From a bacterium (GTDB taxonomy: Bacteria > Bacillota > Clostridia > Oscillospirales > Ruminococcaceae), in the NCBI GenBank assembly GCA_004561545.1, contig SFVK01000012.1:1-41370 (forward strand): 41,370 bases of DNA. Reading direction: 5' to 3'. Shown here one piece after another: positions 1-8,868 of the stretch (position 1 is the first letter of the stretch; the number at the start of each line of letters is the position of its first letter). Below the pieces are notes generated by a model that was not told where the DNA came from, ran no database searches, and saw nothing but the letters and a program-made list of their open reading frames with translations. The translations under genes and the position numbers were made by a program.

Positions 1-2
1 AG

Positions 3-224
3 AGGGCTCTGAAAACACTCAATGGGTTTTCTCCGGTTGAGAATATTCTCTCATGGAGGGAGGGGGCGGCGCAAGACGTCCTTTCGGTGGGCGGTTACGA
101 ACAAAACGGAATGCCCTTCTGTTTCTATGATGTGGAATTGAAACCCGCCAATGAGGAAAACTTTGAACGGATGCTGAGTGAATCCCTGTATTCCCAAAAT
201 CGACCCGCCAGCGAAATTGAATAA
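3..224 (+). CDS. C-terminal end of an unrecognised protein (partial)
   Basis: An open frame enters from the left edge and reads to a TAA at 222-224, giving about 73 residues. It begins RALKTLNGFSPVENILSW and ends in a polar, acidic tail (LSESLYSQNRPASEIE). The start lies outside the window. The LNGFSPVE stretch is loosely like the region after the catalytic core of some integrase-type transposases, but this is too short to rely on and I do not assign a function. Support for coding is the uninterrupted frame and the strong terminator hairpin that begins at its stop codon. It converges on the purine operon, which runs the other way. Confidence 0.5.
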   Translation, partial: RALKTLNGFSPVENILSWREGAAQDVLSVGGYEQNGMPFCFYDVELKPANEENFERMLSESLYSQNRPASEIE

Positions 225-288
225 AACCATCCCCCGGAAGACAGCTCTTGACGCGGCGCGGTTCAGCTGCTTTCCGGGGGATGGTTTT
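223..288. terminator. bidirectional terminator between the left-edge gene and purB
   Basis: A perfect 17-bp inverted repeat (223-239 against 272-288) has an A-rich left flank and a T-rich right flank, so the hairpin can be followed by a U tract in either direction. It sits between two converging genes and probably ends both the left-edge gene and the purine operon. Confidence 0.85.
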
Positions 289-309
289 GCGTTTTGGTTA
301 ATGCAAGGG

Positions 310-1743
310 TCAGACGTTCAGCTCGGCCTTCTGGCCCACGTCCTCGGGGTTGGCGGCCAACAGGGGGCGGATGACCTCGTTGAGGAACTCCTCCACCTGC
401 TGGGGAGCGCGTCCGGTGAAGGCTTCGGGGGAGAGCTCTGCCTCGATCTCCTCGCGGCTCAGGCCAAAGGCGGGGTCCGCCTCCACGCGGGCAATCATGT
501 CGTTGGGCTTGCCCTCCTGCTTGACCACGGCGGCGGCGGCCACGGCGTGCTCCCGCAGGCGCTCGTGCAGCTCCTGGCGGTCGCCGCCCTTCTTGACGGC
601 TTTCATCATGATGTTCTCGCTGGCCATGAAGGGCAGCTCGGCCATCACGCGGCTGCGGATCACCTTGGGATACACCACCAGGCCGTCCGAAACGTTGAGC
701 AGAATGTTCAGAATGGCATCGGCGGCCAGGAAGCCCTCGGCCATGGCCACGCGCTTGTTGGCGGAGTCGTCCAGCGTGCGCTCAAACCACTGGGTGCCGG
801 CGGTCATGGCGGGGTTGAGCACATCCACCATCAGATAGCGGGACAGCGCGCAGATGCGCTCGCACCGCATGGGATTGCGCTTGTAGGGCATGGCGGAGGA
901 ACCGATCTGGTTCTTCTCAAAGGGCTCCTCCATCTCCTTGAAGTTGGCCAGCAGGCGGATGTCGGTGGCCATCTTCATGGCGCTCTGCGCCAGCCCCGCA
1001 ATGGCGGAAAGCACGTTGTAATCCACCTTGCGGCTGTAGGTCTGGCCGCAGACGGGAACTACCTTGTCAAAGCCCATCTGGGCGCAGACGTCGGCTTCCA
1101 CCGCCTTGACCTTGGCGGAATCGCCGCCGAACAGCTCCATAAAGCTGGCCTGGGTGCCGGTGGTACCCTTGACGCCGCGCAGCGCCAGCTGGGACAGTTG
1201 GTGGTCAATTTCCTGCAGATCCATATAGAACTCGTTCATCCACAGCGTGGCACGCTTGCCCACGGTGGTGAGCTGGGCAGGCTGGCAGTGGGTGTAGGCC
1301 AGGCAGGGCATATCCTTGTACTGCTGGGCAAAATCCGCCAGGTTGGCAATCACGCCGATAAGCTTTTTGCGGACCAGCTCCAGACCCTGGCGCATGACAA
1401 TCACATCGGTGTTGTCCCCCACATAGCAGCTGGTGGCGCCCAGATGGATGATGCCCTTCGCCTTGGGGCACTGCAGGCCATAGGCGTACACATGACTCAT
1501 CACATCGTGACGGACCAGTTTTTCCCGGGCAGCTGCGTCCTCATAGTTGATGTCGTCCTTGTGGGCTTCCAGCTCGGCAATCTGCTCATCGGTGATGTCC
1601 AGTCCCTGCTTCTGCTCTGCCTTGGCCAGCGCAATCCACAGCCGCCGCCAGGTACGGAATTTGTTGTCATCGGAAAAAATATACTGCATCTCATCCGACG
1701 CATACCGGGTGCTGAAGGGAGAAATATAACGGTCGTGTGGCAT
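310..1743 (-). CDS. purB: adenylosuccinate lyase
   Basis: PurB (477 aa, usual length) is a cytosolic fumarase/aspartase-superfamily lyase. It splits SAICAR to AICAR plus fumarate, and adenylosuccinate to AMP plus fumarate, so it acts twice in purine synthesis. The superfamily signature GSSAMPYKRNP is at residues 281-291, the catalytic-loop region; the other conserved blocks are around SHVYAYG (83-89) and THCQPAQ (151-157). The ATG at 1743 is preceded by a GAAAGGA ribosome site. It is the last gene of the purine operon, 74 bp after purL, and is followed by the strong hairpin at 223-288. No truncation or missing motif was noticed. Confidence 0.97.
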   Translation of the reverse strand: MPHDRYISPFSTRYASDEMQYIFSDDNKFRTWRRLWIALAKAEQKQGLDITDEQIAELEAHKDDINYEDAAAREKLVRHDVMSHVYAYGLQCPKAKGIIHLGATSCYVGDNTDVIVMRQGLELVRKKLIGVIANLADFAQQYKDMPCLAYTHCQPAQLTTVGKRATLWMNEFYMDLQEIDHQLSQLALRGVKGTTGTQASFMELFGGDSAKVKAVEADVCAQMGFDKVVPVCGQTYSRKVDYNVLSAIAGLAQSAMKMATDIRLLANFKEMEEPFEKNQIGSSAMPYKRNPMRCERICALSRYLMVDVLNPAMTAGTQWFERTLDDSANKRVAMAEGFLAADAILNILLNVSDGLVVYPKVIRSRVMAELPFMASENIMMKAVKKGGDRQELHERLREHAVAAAAVVKQEGKPNDMIARVEADPAFGLSREEIEAELSPEAFTGRAPQQVEEFLNEVIRPLLAANPEDVGQKAELNV

Positions 1744-1817
1744 AGAAAAGATCCTTTCTCAAGTTGAAGGTAAAACGAAACGGCGACCCCATTTTCCAAC
1801 GGAACCCGCGATCCCGC

Positions 1818-4800
1818 TTAAAGCTTGAAGTAGTTCACGCCGCCCTCAAAGATCGGCTGGTATTTGTCGCCGGTGACGTTCTTGTACAGATTGTCGCCGC
1901 TGCGCTCGCTGTGGCCCATCTTGCCCAGAACGCGTCCGTCCGGGCTGGTGATGCCCTCGATGGCCAGCACCGAGCCGTTGGGGTTGTACCGCTGATCCAT
2001 GGTGGGTTCGCAGTCCAGATTTACATACTGGGTGGCAATCTGGCCGTTGGCGATGAGCTGCTGCAGCAGTTCGTCGTTGCAGACAAAGCGGCCTTCGCCG
2101 TGGCTGATGGCGATCAGGTGCTCGTCGTCCACATTGCACTCGCTCAGCCAGGGGCTCTTGTTGGAGGCCACGCGGGTGCGCACCAGCATACTCTGGTGGC
2201 GGTGAACGGTGTTGAAGGTCAGGGTGGGGTCCTTCCCGGTGATGGGACGGATCTCACCGTAGGGGACAAGGCCCAGCTTAATCAGCGCCTGGAAGCCGTT
2301 GCAGATGCCCAGGGCCAGACCGTCCCGCTGGTTCAGCAGGCGGTTGACCGCATCCGCCACAGCGGGGGAGCGGAAGAAGGCCGTGATGAACTTGGCGGAG
2401 CCGTCCGGCTCGTCGCCGCCGCTGAATCCGCCGGGCAGCATGAGAATCTGCGCCTGGTCAATCTCCCGCACCAGCGCCTCGCAGCTCTCGGCCACATCGG
2501 CGGGGGTCAGGTTCTTGAGCACCAGCACATGGGGATCGCCGCCGGCGCGGCGGAAGGCGCGGGCGGTATCGTACTCGCAGTTGGTGCCCGGGAAGACAGG
2601 AATGATGACCCGCGGGGTGGCCAGCCGCACAGCGGGCGCCACGCGCTGGAAAAGGTTGCACTTGTATTCCAGCTTCTCGACGGTCTTGCCCGGCTTGCGG
2701 TAGGGGAAGACTGGCTCCAGCTTGCCCTCCCACTTGTTCTGCAAAACGACCAGATCCACGGGCGTGCCCCCCGCTTTGAGGGTGTAGTCCACGGTGGTGA
2801 AGCCCAGGAACTCGCCGGCGGCGGGCTCCAGAAGCTCCAGAATAATGGCGCCATAGCAGGGCTTGAACAGGTCGTCCACAGGGATGTCATTGCTCAGCGC
2901 CAGGCCCACATGGTTGCCCACGCACATCTTGAACAGTGCTTCGGCCACACCGCCGTAGCCCGGGGTGGCGGCGGCCAGAACCTTGCCCTCAGCGATCATC
3001 TGTTCCACGGTATTGTAGATGGAGATCAGGCTGCCGATCTCCGGCAGGCCGTCCTTGTACTGTGGCTTGAGGATGACCACCGAGCTGTTGGCCTTTTTGA
3101 ACTCAGGGCTCAGCACATTGCCGGTATTGCCCACGGCGGTGGCAAAGCTCACCAGCGTGGGGGGAACATCCAGCCCCTCAAAGCTGCCCGACATGCTGTC
3201 CTTGCCGCCGATGGCCGCAATGCCCAGGCCCATCTGGGCGTCCAGTGCGCCCAGCAGCGCGGCCAGGGGTTGCCCCCAGCGCTCGGGCTCGCTGCCCAGA
3301 TGCTTAAAGTATTCCTGGAAGGTCAGGTACATATCCTCATGGCGGAACCCGGCGCAGACCAGCTTGGTCACGCTCTCCACCACGGCCATGTAGGCGCCGC
3401 GGTAGGGGTCCGCCTCGGTCAGATAGGGGTTGAAGCCCCAGGCCATGCCGGAGCAGGTGGTGGTTTCGCCGTCCACCGGCAGTTTGGCGGCCATGGCCAT
3501 GGCGGGGGTCAGCTGATATTTGCCGCCGTAGGGCATCAGCACGGTGGAGGCGCCGATGGTGGAGTCAAACCGCTCGCCCAGGCCTTTCTGGCTGCACACG
3601 TTCAGGTCGGTGACCAGGCTCTCCATCTTGTCGGCGAAGGTGCTGCCCGCCCACTGGGGCTGCCAGACGGTGCCCGGCAGAATGTGAACATCGGCATGGC
3701 GCTCGGCGCCGTTGGAGTTGAGGAACTCGCGGGAAAGGTCCACGATGGCCACGCCGTTCCAGCGCTCGCGCATCCGCTTTTCCTCGGTGACCACGGCCAC
3801 CACGGTGGCCTCCAGGTTTTCCTCATTGGCCAGCCGGATGAAGCGGGGGGCGTCCTCGGCGGCCACGGCCACGGCCATGCGCTCCTGGCTCTCACTGATG
3901 GCCAGCTCGGTGCCGTCCAGGCCCTCGTATTTTTTGGTCACCTTGTTCAGGTCAATGTCCAGACCGTCCGCCAGCTCGCCAATGGCAACGGAAACGCCGC
4001 CGGCGCCAAAGTCGTTGCAGCGCTTGATCATGCGGCAGGCGTCCTCCCGGCGGAACAGACGCTGCAATTTGCGCTCGATGGGGGCGTTGCCCTTTTGCAC
4101 CTCGGCGCCGCAGCTCTCCAGACTGGTCAGCTTGTGGGCCTTGCTGGACCCGGTGGCGCCGCCGATGCCGTCGCGGCCGGTGCGGCCGCCCAGAAGAATG
4201 ATGACATCGCCGGGCTGAGGCTCCTCGCGGCGCACATGGCTGGCCGGGGTGGCGCCCACCACGGCGCCAATCTCCATGCGCTTGGCCACATAGCCGGGAT
4301 GATACAGCTCGCAGACCTGCCCGGTGGCCAGGCCGATCTGGTTGCCGTAGCTGGAATAGCCCGCAGCGGCGGTGGTGACCAGCTTGCGCTGGGGCAGCTT
4401 GCCGGGCATCGTCTCGGACACCGGCTGGAGCGGGTCGCCCGCGCCGGTGACGCGCATGGCCTGATAGACGTAGCTGCGGCCGGACAGGGGATCGCGGATG
4501 GCGCCGCCGATGCAGGTGGCCGCGCCGCCGAAGGGTTCAATCTCGGTGGGATGGTTGTGGGTTTCGTTCTTGAAGAGGAACAGCCAGTCCTGCTGCTCGC
4601 CGTCCACATCACACTTGATCTTGACGGTGCAGGCGTTGATCTCCTCGCTCTCGTCCAGATTCTTGAGGATGCCGCGCTGCTTCAGGGCCTTGGCGGCGAT
4701 GGTGCCGGCGTCCATCAGCGTGCGGTTTTTCTTGTCGCGGCCGGTCTCGGCACGCAGCGCCATGTAGCGGTCAAAAGCGGCCTGCACCACCGCGTCGTCA

Positions 4801-5504
4801 ATCTGCACGTTGTCCAGAATGGTGCCAAAGGTGGTGTGGCGGCAGTGGTCGGACCAGTAGGTGTCGATCAGGCGGATTTCGGTGATGGTGGGGTCGCGGT
4901 GCTCGGACTTGAAGTAATCCTGGCAGAAAACAATGTCGGCATGGTCCATGGCCAGGCCCTTTTCCACCCGGAACGCCTCCAGCGCGGCGTCATCCAGCTC
5001 CAGAAAGCCGGTCAGCGTCTCCACCGAGGTGGGGATGGCAAACTCCATCTTGAGGGTGTCGCGCCGCTCCAGGGACGCCTCGCGGGCTTCCACCGGGTTG
5101 ATGACGTATTTCTTGATGGCGTCCAGATCTTCGCCGGTGAGGGGGCCTTCCAGCAGATACACTCTTGCGCTGCGCACGTCGGGGCGCTCGCCCTGGCTGA
5201 GCAGCTGGATGCACTGGGAGGCGGAATCCGCCCGCTGGTCAAACTGGCCGGGCAGATACTCCACGGCAAAGACGGTCTGCGCGGCGGGCAGCTCGTTGTA
5301 GGTCACGTCCACCGGCGGCTCGCTGAATACGGTGGGGATGGCCTGGTCAAACAGGTCCCGGTCAATGCCCTCCACATCGTAGCGGTTGAGCAGGCGCAGG
5401 CCCTTGAGGTTGGCAATGCCCACCAGCTCCACCAGCTCATGCAGCAGGCCCTGGGCCTCGCCGTCAAAACCCGGCTTTTTTTCCACATAAATACGATATA
5501 CCAT
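1818..5504 (-). CDS. purL: phosphoribosylformylglycinamidine synthase, single-chain
   Basis: This 1228-residue enzyme converts FGAR, glutamine and ATP to FGAM. It is the long one-chain form, so no separate PurS or PurQ is needed and none is present. The N-terminal part holds the conserved YWSDHCRHTTF and NETHNHPTEIEPFGGAA motifs of the synthase domains. The C-terminal amidotransferase has the nucleophile Cys in LGICNGFQAL and the His/Glu pair in ISHGEGRF. I place the start at the ATG at 5504 (MVYRIYVEKKPG), which has a GGGGGAA ribosome site about 7 bases upstream. A further 25 upstream in-frame residues would run into purD and look non-coding. It lies 16 bp after purD. A long open frame on the opposite strand is a codon-bias shadow. 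Confidence 0.96.
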   Translation of the reverse strand: MVYRIYVEKKPGFDGEAQGLLHELVELVGIANLKGLRLLNRYDVEGIDRDLFDQAIPTVFSEPPVDVTYNELPAAQTVFAVEYLPGQFDQRADSASQCIQLLSQGERPDVRSARVYLLEGPLTGEDLDAIKKYVINPVEAREASLERRDTLKMEFAIPTSVETLTGFLELDDAALEAFRVEKGLAMDHADIVFCQDYFKSEHRDPTITEIRLIDTYWSDHCRHTTFGTILDNVQIDDAVVQAAFDRYMALRAETGRDKKNRTLMDAGTIAAKALKQRGILKNLDESEEINACTVKIKCDVDGEQQDWLFLFKNETHNHPTEIEPFGGAATCIGGAIRDPLSGRSYVYQAMRVTGAGDPLQPVSETMPGKLPQRKLVTTAAAGYSSYGNQIGLATGQVCELYHPGYVAKRMEIGAVVGATPASHVRREEPQPGDVIILLGGRTGRDGIGGATGSSKAHKLTSLESCGAEVQKGNAPIERKLQRLFRREDACRMIKRCNDFGAGGVSVAIGELADGLDIDLNKVTKKYEGLDGTELAISESQERMAVAVAAEDAPRFIRLANEENLEATVVAVVTEEKRMRERWNGVAIVDLSREFLNSNGAERHADVHILPGTVWQPQWAGSTFADKMESLVTDLNVCSQKGLGERFDSTIGASTVLMPYGGKYQLTPAMAMAAKLPVDGETTTCSGMAWGFNPYLTEADPYRGAYMAVVESVTKLVCAGFRHEDMYLTFQEYFKHLGSEPERWGQPLAALLGALDAQMGLGIAAIGGKDSMSGSFEGLDVPPTLVSFATAVGNTGNVLSPEFKKANSSVVILKPQYKDGLPEIGSLISIYNTVEQMIAEGKVLAAATPGYGGVAEALFKMCVGNHVGLALSNDIPVDDLFKPCYGAIILELLEPAAGEFLGFTTVDYTLKAGGTPVDLVVLQNKWEGKLEPVFPYRKPGKTVEKLEYKCNLFQRVAPAVRLATPRVIIPVFPGTNCEYDTARAFRRAGGDPHVLVLKNLTPADVAESCEALVREIDQAQILMLPGGFSGGDEPDGSAKFITAFFRSPAVADAVNRLLNQRDGLALGICNGFQALIKLGLVPYGEIRPITGKDPTLTFNTVHRHQSMLVRTRVASNKSPWLSECNVDDEHLIAISHGEGRFVCNDELLQQLIANGQIATQYVNLDCEPTMDQRYNPNGSVLAIEGITSPDGRVLGKMGHSERSGDNLYKNVTGDKYQPIFEGGVNYFKL

Positions 5505-5520
5505 GAAACTTCCCCCTATC

Positions 5521-6807
5521 TCAGCGCATGGCGGCCAGCGCGCGGGCGCCAATGTCGGTGCGCTTGTGCATCTTGTCAAAGGAAATGCGGTCGGTGGCGG
5601 CGTAGGCTTTGCGCAGCGCCTCCTCCAGCGTGGGCGCGGTGGCCGTGACGCCCAGCACCCGGCCGCCGTGGGTGACCAGCTTGCCGTCCTGGATGGCGGT
5701 GCCCGCGTGGTAGACCGTCACATCCCCGGCATCCGTCAGCTGCCCCTCGGTCAGGCCGGAAATCTCCTTGCCCTTCTCGTAAGCCACCGGATAGCCGCCC
5801 GAGGCCAGAATCACGCAGGCCGCCGCGCCGGAACTGAACTTTACTTCGGTTTCACCCAGCGTGCCGTTGGTGGTGGCCAGCATAATTTTGAGCAGGTCGC
5901 TTTCCAGCAGCGGCAGCACCACCTGGGTTTCGGGATCACCAAAGCGGCAGTTGTACTCGATCACCTTGGGGCCGTCCGGGGTCATCATAAGGCCAAAGTA
6001 CAGGCAGCCTTTGAAGGGGCAGCCCTCCTTCTCCATGGCGGCCACCGTGGGCAGGAAAATCTTTTCCATGCACTCCGCCGCCAGTTCCGGCGTGTAGCAG
6101 GGGTTGGGTGCCACGGTGCCCATGCCGCCGGTGTTCAACCCCTCGTCGTGGTCCAGCGCCCGCTTGTGGTCCATGCTGGAAACCATCGGCTTGATGGTTT
6201 TGCCGTCGCAGAAGGAGAGCACGCTCACCTCGGGGCCGGTCAGGAACTCTTCCACCACCACATGATTGCCCGAAGCGCCGAACTTTTTGTCCAGCATAAT
6301 CTCCTGCACGCCGGCCTCGGCCTCCGCCTCATTCTGGCAGATCAGAACGCCCTTGCCCAGCGCCAGACCGTCCGCCTTGATGACCACCGGATATTTGTTT
6401 TTGGCGCGGATGTAGGCCATCACCTTGGCGGGATCGTCAAAGGTCTCATAATCGGCGGTGGGAATGCCGTATTTCTTCATCAGGTTTTTGCTGAATACCT
6501 TGCTGGCCTCAATGCGGGCTGCGGCGGCGTTGGGGCCAAAGGCGGGGATGCCCACCTCAGCCAGCGCATCCACCATGCCCAGCGCCAGAGGATCGTCCTG
6601 GGCAACCACCACATAATCAAAGGCCTGCTCTTTGGCAAACGCCACCATGGCCTTCACGTCGGTGGCGGGAATGTTGCGGCATTTGGCATCATAGCTGATG
6701 CCGCCGTTGCCGGGCGCGCACCAGATCTCCCCGCAGTCCGGGCTTTTTTTCAGGGCACGGATGATGGCGTGCTCGCGCCCGCCGCCGCCCACAACCAGAA
6801 TTTTCAT
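5521..6807 (-). CDS. purD: phosphoribosylamine--glycine ligase (GAR synthetase)
   Basis: PurD (428 aa, typical length) is an ATP-grasp enzyme that joins phosphoribosylamine and glycine to make GAR, the second step of the pathway. It starts with the nucleotide-type glycine-rich motif KILVVGGGGREHA and carries the conserved block FGDPETQVVLP near residue 290. The ATG at 6807 has an AAAGGAG ribosome site. The gene is intact and follows the GT-C-like membrane gene by 21 bp on the same strand, so it depends on read-through from the operon or on an unseen internal promoter. Confidence 0.97.
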   Translation of the reverse strand: MKILVVGGGGREHAIIRALKKSPDCGEIWCAPGNGGISYDAKCRNIPATDVKAMVAFAKEQAFDYVVVAQDDPLALGMVDALAEVGIPAFGPNAAAARIEASKVFSKNLMKKYGIPTADYETFDDPAKVMAYIRAKNKYPVVIKADGLALGKGVLICQNEAEAEAGVQEIMLDKKFGASGNHVVVEEFLTGPEVSVLSFCDGKTIKPMVSSMDHKRALDHDEGLNTGGMGTVAPNPCYTPELAAECMEKIFLPTVAAMEKEGCPFKGCLYFGLMMTPDGPKVIEYNCRFGDPETQVVLPLLESDLLKIMLATTNGTLGETEVKFSSGAAACVILASGGYPVAYEKGKEISGLTEGQLTDAGDVTVYHAGTAIQDGKLVTHGGRVLGVTATAPTLEEALRKAYAATDRISFDKMHKRTDIGARALAAMR

Positions 6808-6828
6808 AGCAAAAACTCCTTTATCATG

Positions 6829-8850
6829 TCAGTTCAGGTTTAACTGATAAATCACGACCGTGTCGTTCTCAAACCGTTTTTCAAATGCTCCATCGGCAAA
6901 ACCGGCATCGCTGCCCGGCAATGTTCTGTTGTACACCAGCCAGGTGACGCCGGTTTCGCGGCAGATCCCGGCTGCCCGCTCCGGGCTGACCGCGCGGTCC
7001 AGGCTGAACAACTCGCTCATCAGCCCATACCGCAGACCGATTTCTTCTGCCGGAACCCCCAGATTGGTCATGGCGTATTTGAAGCTCTCCAGATAGGCCC
7101 GCCGCCCGCTGATGCCGGAATAGACGTTGGAGAGCCCTTCCTCCGCCGCACCGGTGTGCATCCGGTTGGTGGCGAACAGCGCGTCCTCCGGCATGGCGTT
7201 GCCCAGCCACAGCAGCGCCGCCTCCTCATCGGCGGTGAGCGGTGTGTAGTTGGGGTGTTCCGCCACGGCGGTCCCCGGGGAACACAACACCTGCACGCCC
7301 TCCCGCGCCAGATATCCGCAGGAGCACAGCCCGGTGAAGAGACTCAGCGCGGCCAGGGCGCCGGCTCCCGCCCGCAGCGGCGGCTTCTTCCGCGCGGACA
7401 GGGCGTCCAGCGCGTTCACGTCCACCGCCAGCAGCCCTGCGAAGGCGAAGTAACACTGGCTCATGGAGGGATGGTCAAAGAGGAAAAATGCCAGCAGCCC
7501 GCCGCATCCCAGCGCATAACAGAACAGCTGCGCCAGATTCTGGCCCCTCAGCCGGCGCAGCGCCCGCACACCGCCCAGACAGAACAGCGGGAAGGCAAAA
7601 GGCGCCATGCAGAAGGATTGCAGAACCATGCAGACCGGCAGCGCAGCGGTATACAGCAGCCCGCTGCGGGCCCTGAGAGCCGCCAGCAGGGAAGAGAACG
7701 CGCCTTTTTCCAGCGTGGCGTGGGTGGAAAAGGTGACGCTGGCCCCGGCCCCGGCGGAGAACAGAATTCTGTAAAAGACCCCGAACACCGCCAGCACGGT
7801 CAGCGCAAACGCCAGTGCCCGGACCCGATCCCTGCGGGAAAGGCGGGGCAGCGTCACAACCACTGCGCAGAGCAGCGCCAGAGCGGCCAACCCGGCCACC
7901 GGCCCCTTGCCGGCACACAGCAGGGCAAAGCAGATAAGGGGCGCCGGCCAAAGCCGCGCATTGCCCCAGTCCCGGGAAAGGGGCAGCACCAGTACCAGAA
8001 ACACCGCCAGCAGCAGGGTGGCGGTGGCTACCGCGTTAATGTTGGTCAGCAGGTGAATGGTGAAGAGGTTCCAGAAGGGACTGCCCCCCCGGAGCAGCGC
8101 CGTGCCGCCGGCCCCGCCCAGCAAAAGCACAGCCCAGGGCAGGAGCACGGCCCGCCGCTGCCCTGGCCAGAGCGCCTGCCCCAGTTCCGCCAGCGCCAGC
8201 AGGGCCGCCGCCAGCAGGGCAGGGGGCAGCACAAAAGCAACCGCGTCGTAACAGGAAATGCCGCACAGTGCATGGAGGCCGTACCCCCACAGCTCGGTCA
8301 GGTAATGGTAGGTCAGAGTGTATCCGCTGAACCGCAGATCCCGGGGCGGAAATCCGAGGGCAAAACTGGCCGCGTTGCCCGCGTTCCAGTAAAGATCCTG
8401 CTGGGGCACGGTGGCGCCCACCGCCATCGGATGGGCCGCCCGCCCGGCCGCAAGGCCAAACAGCACCAGCAGCGCCGTCACGGCGGGAGCCGGCAGGCGG
8501 GGACCCGCGATGGGGGGCAAAGAACCCCGCTTTTTCAGCCACAGCGCCCCGGAAATTCCGGCGGCGGCCAGTACCGCCAGCGGGACCCCTGACCCGCACA
8601 CACTGCTCAGCACACAGCACAGGCTGTAGGCGGAGAACCCCAGTGTCAGCGTCAGCGACACCCCGGCATCCCGGCGCAAAATCCCGGCCAGGACCTGACC
8701 GGGAAGCAGCACGCAGAGCCAGAGCGCCCCGAAGGCCGCCACCAGAGAAAGCAGCGAAGCCCCGCACCGCACGGCGAAAAAAGCGTACACAACCCCGCCC
8801 GCTGCCAGGCAGCAGGCTCCGGGAAGCTCTTTTTTCACCGTATCCGTCAT
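6829..8850 (-). CDS. GT-C-like polytopic membrane protein inside the purine operon
   Basis: The 673-residue protein has about a dozen hydrophobic segments, beginning within the first 60 residues. It has an extracytoplasmic-type loop after the early helices (QQDLYWNAGNAASFALGF, then PPRDLRFSGYTLTYHYL) and a soluble C-terminal region of about 130 residues. Acidic residues in the first loops followed by a YTLTYHY-like element recall GT-C-fold lipid-linked glycosyltransferases and the DUF2298 family. This is a fold-level guess, and donor and acceptor are unknown. It lies 18 bp after purH and 21 bp before purD on the same strand, so it is very likely co-transcribed with purine genes although no purine step needs a membrane protein. 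The start has only a weak GAGG ribosome site, which may keep its expression low. Confidence 0.85.
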   Translation of the reverse strand: MTDTVKKELPGACCLAAGGVVYAFFAVRCGASLLSLVAAFGALWLCVLLPGQVLAGILRRDAGVSLTLTLGFSAYSLCCVLSSVCGSGVPLAVLAAAGISGALWLKKRGSLPPIAGPRLPAPAVTALLVLFGLAAGRAAHPMAVGATVPQQDLYWNAGNAASFALGFPPRDLRFSGYTLTYHYLTELWGYGLHALCGISCYDAVAFVLPPALLAAALLALAELGQALWPGQRRAVLLPWAVLLLGGAGGTALLRGGSPFWNLFTIHLLTNINAVATATLLLAVFLVLVLPLSRDWGNARLWPAPLICFALLCAGKGPVAGLAALALLCAVVVTLPRLSRRDRVRALAFALTVLAVFGVFYRILFSAGAGASVTFSTHATLEKGAFSSLLAALRARSGLLYTAALPVCMVLQSFCMAPFAFPLFCLGGVRALRRLRGQNLAQLFCYALGCGGLLAFFLFDHPSMSQCYFAFAGLLAVDVNALDALSARKKPPLRAGAGALAALSLFTGLCSCGYLAREGVQVLCSPGTAVAEHPNYTPLTADEEAALLWLGNAMPEDALFATNRMHTGAAEEGLSNVYSGISGRRAYLESFKYAMTNLGVPAEEIGLRYGLMSELFSLDRAVSPERAAGICRETGVTWLVYNRTLPGSDAGFADGAFEKRFENDTVVIYQLNLN

Positions 8851-8868
8851 GCAGGGCCTCGTGCAATT

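Noticed and set aside
1764..5648. A 1294-codon open frame on the plus strand opposite purL, and similar long antisense frames opposite purD, purH, pepT and the ATPase
   Set aside because: They mirror genuine genes and follow from GC-rich third positions. Their translations are Gly/Ala/His/Leu-rich with no motif, and they lack proper ribosome sites.
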